5,132 nucleotides of DNA, taken from assembly GCA_903889605.1 (NCBI GenBank), contig CAISYK010000589.1, forward strand, positions 1 to 5,132. Direction: 5' to 3'. The notes under the pieces were generated by a model, which was not told the origin of the DNA, did no database searches, and saw only the letters and a program-made list of their open reading frames with translations. This DNA comes from an uncultured Bacteroidota bacterium. GTDB taxonomy: Bacteria > Bacteroidota > Bacteroidia > 2-12-FULL-35-15. This document shows, in pieces, positions 4,488 to 5,132 of this stretch. Positions within the stretch are counted from its first letter, which is position 1. The number at the start of each line of letters is the position of its first letter. Both the position numbers and the translations under genes were made by a program.

Positions 4488-5132
4488 ATGCTGAATAGAA
4501 ACATACCCTCAAACGAAACTGGTAATAAGAATAGCATTCTTTTCAAGAATAAAATATTTTACCAATACTGCACACAAGAACAAAGTAAATTACTTAGTGA
4601 GAATATGAGCTGTATTCACTACCGAAAAGGTGAAGTGATTTTTCATGAAGGGCAACCTTCTTACCTGATATATTTTATCTTTTCAGGCGTTGTTAAACTT
4701 TGGAAAGAAGGACTTCACAGCGATGGATTAACTATCCGCTTTGTTAAAGACGGAGACATGGCCGGTTTCTGGAGTTCCCACGAGAATGTGGATTACACCT
4801 TATCTGCAACAGCGCTTACCGATACCTGTTTATATTATATAAAGAAAGATATATTCATGCCTATAGTTATGTCAAACTCATCCCTGCAGATTATTTTACA
4901 TGATTATGTAAAAGAGCTGAAGAAAACCGAGGACGATTTAAGGAACATGGCCGAAATGAATGTAAGGGAAAAGGTGGCCAATTCACTTCTTGTATTCCTT
5001 AATGTATTTAAAGACAAGTTAGATGCTGCAGCCTATAGAATAATATTATCAAGAAAGGAAATAGCCGGACACTCTGCAATTTGTGAGGACAGGATCAGCA
5101 AACAATTGTCGGACTTTAAAAAAGAAAAAATA
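4488..5132 (+). CDS. Crp/Fnr-family transcriptional regulator, second of a tandem pair, 3' end outside the window
   Basis: The frame is open for 215 codons to the window end and breaks off inside the helix-turn-helix domain. The domain order is the same as in the upstream gene: sensor beta-roll at about residues 29-128 (RKGEVIFHEGQPSYLIYFI at 46-64), GDMAGFWSS at 89-97, dimerisation helix about 131-164, and helix-turn-helix from about 186 with recognition helix CEDRISKQLSDFKK at 199-212. Without gaps it matches the first copy at about 115 of 187 positions (hand count). It has cysteines at 28, 42, 114 and 199; their spacing differs from the FNR cluster, so Fe-S binding is not supported. The ATG at 4488 gives an N-terminus of the same length as the paralogue. 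A/T-rich sequence without Shine-Dalgarno precedes it. A TTTG at 4434-4437 followed after 19 bp by TAGATAAA at 4457-4464 is a poor promoter match. The gene is 274 bp after the first and probably has its own promoter. Confidence 0.87.
   Translation, partial: MLNRNIPSNETGNKNSILFKNKIFYQYCTQEQSKLLSENMSCIHYRKGEVIFHEGQPSYLIYFIFSGVVKLWKEGLHSDGLTIRFVKDGDMAGFWSSHENVDYTLSATALTDTCLYYIKKDIFMPIVMSNSSLQIILHDYVKELKKTEDDLRNMAEMNVREKVANSLLVFLNVFKDKLDAAAYRIILSRKEIAGHSAICEDRISKQLSDFKKEKI

Noticed and set aside
3389..5132. Possible FNR-type oxygen sensing or cAMP binding by the two regulators
   Set aside because: The first copy has a single cysteine, the second has four at non-FNR spacing, and the CRP phosphate-binding residues are not present in either.

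Overview
The window looks like a low-GC Bacteroidota (Bacteroidetes) chromosome. The signs are start codons preceded by A/T-rich sequence with no Shine-Dalgarno motif, at least one exact match to the Bacteroidetes -7 promoter box TAnnTTTG, an OmpA-like protein with a typical periplasmic C-terminal domain, and Crp/Fnr regulators of the divergent type common in this phylum. Coding stretches are about 35-45% GC and gaps fall below 20% in places (estimates by eye).

Layout. Positions 1-1220 (minus) hold a DeaD/CsdA-type DEAD-box RNA helicase that is broken. The N-terminal RecA domain is open to motif III, then the frame jumps straight to motif IV of the second RecA domain. The piece between motifs III and IV is missing, and the frame stays shifted to the window edge. 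Positions 1221-1773 are mostly A/T-rich non-coding DNA with one unusually GC-rich patch that contains a doubtful 43-residue ORF. Positions 1774-2715 (minus) encode a secreted protein with a beta-rich N-terminal domain and an OmpA-like peptidoglycan-binding C-terminal domain. Positions 2716-3388 are a long divergent intergenic region with several hairpin-forming segments and a small palindrome/direct-repeat cluster.

Positions 3389-4213 (plus) and 4488-5132 (plus, cut by the window end) encode two tandem Crp/Fnr-family regulators. They match at about 115 of 187 aligned residues by hand count, so they are probably an old local duplication. A 23-residue block covering the predicted dimerisation helix and hinge is identical in protein but differs at ten silent nucleotide positions. 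The gap between the two genes carries three small TGTC/GACA dyads that could be operators.

How the genes relate. The two regulators share nearly the same recognition helix and dimer helix, so they may bind the same sites, cross-regulate or even heterodimerise; this is inference. Nothing ties the helicase or the OmpA-like protein functionally to the regulators beyond proximity. I see no rRNA, tRNA, insertion sequence, CRISPR array or recognised defence system. The strongest points for a second look are the helicase deletion, the paralogous regulator pair with its intergenic dyads, and the C-terminal extension of the first regulator.
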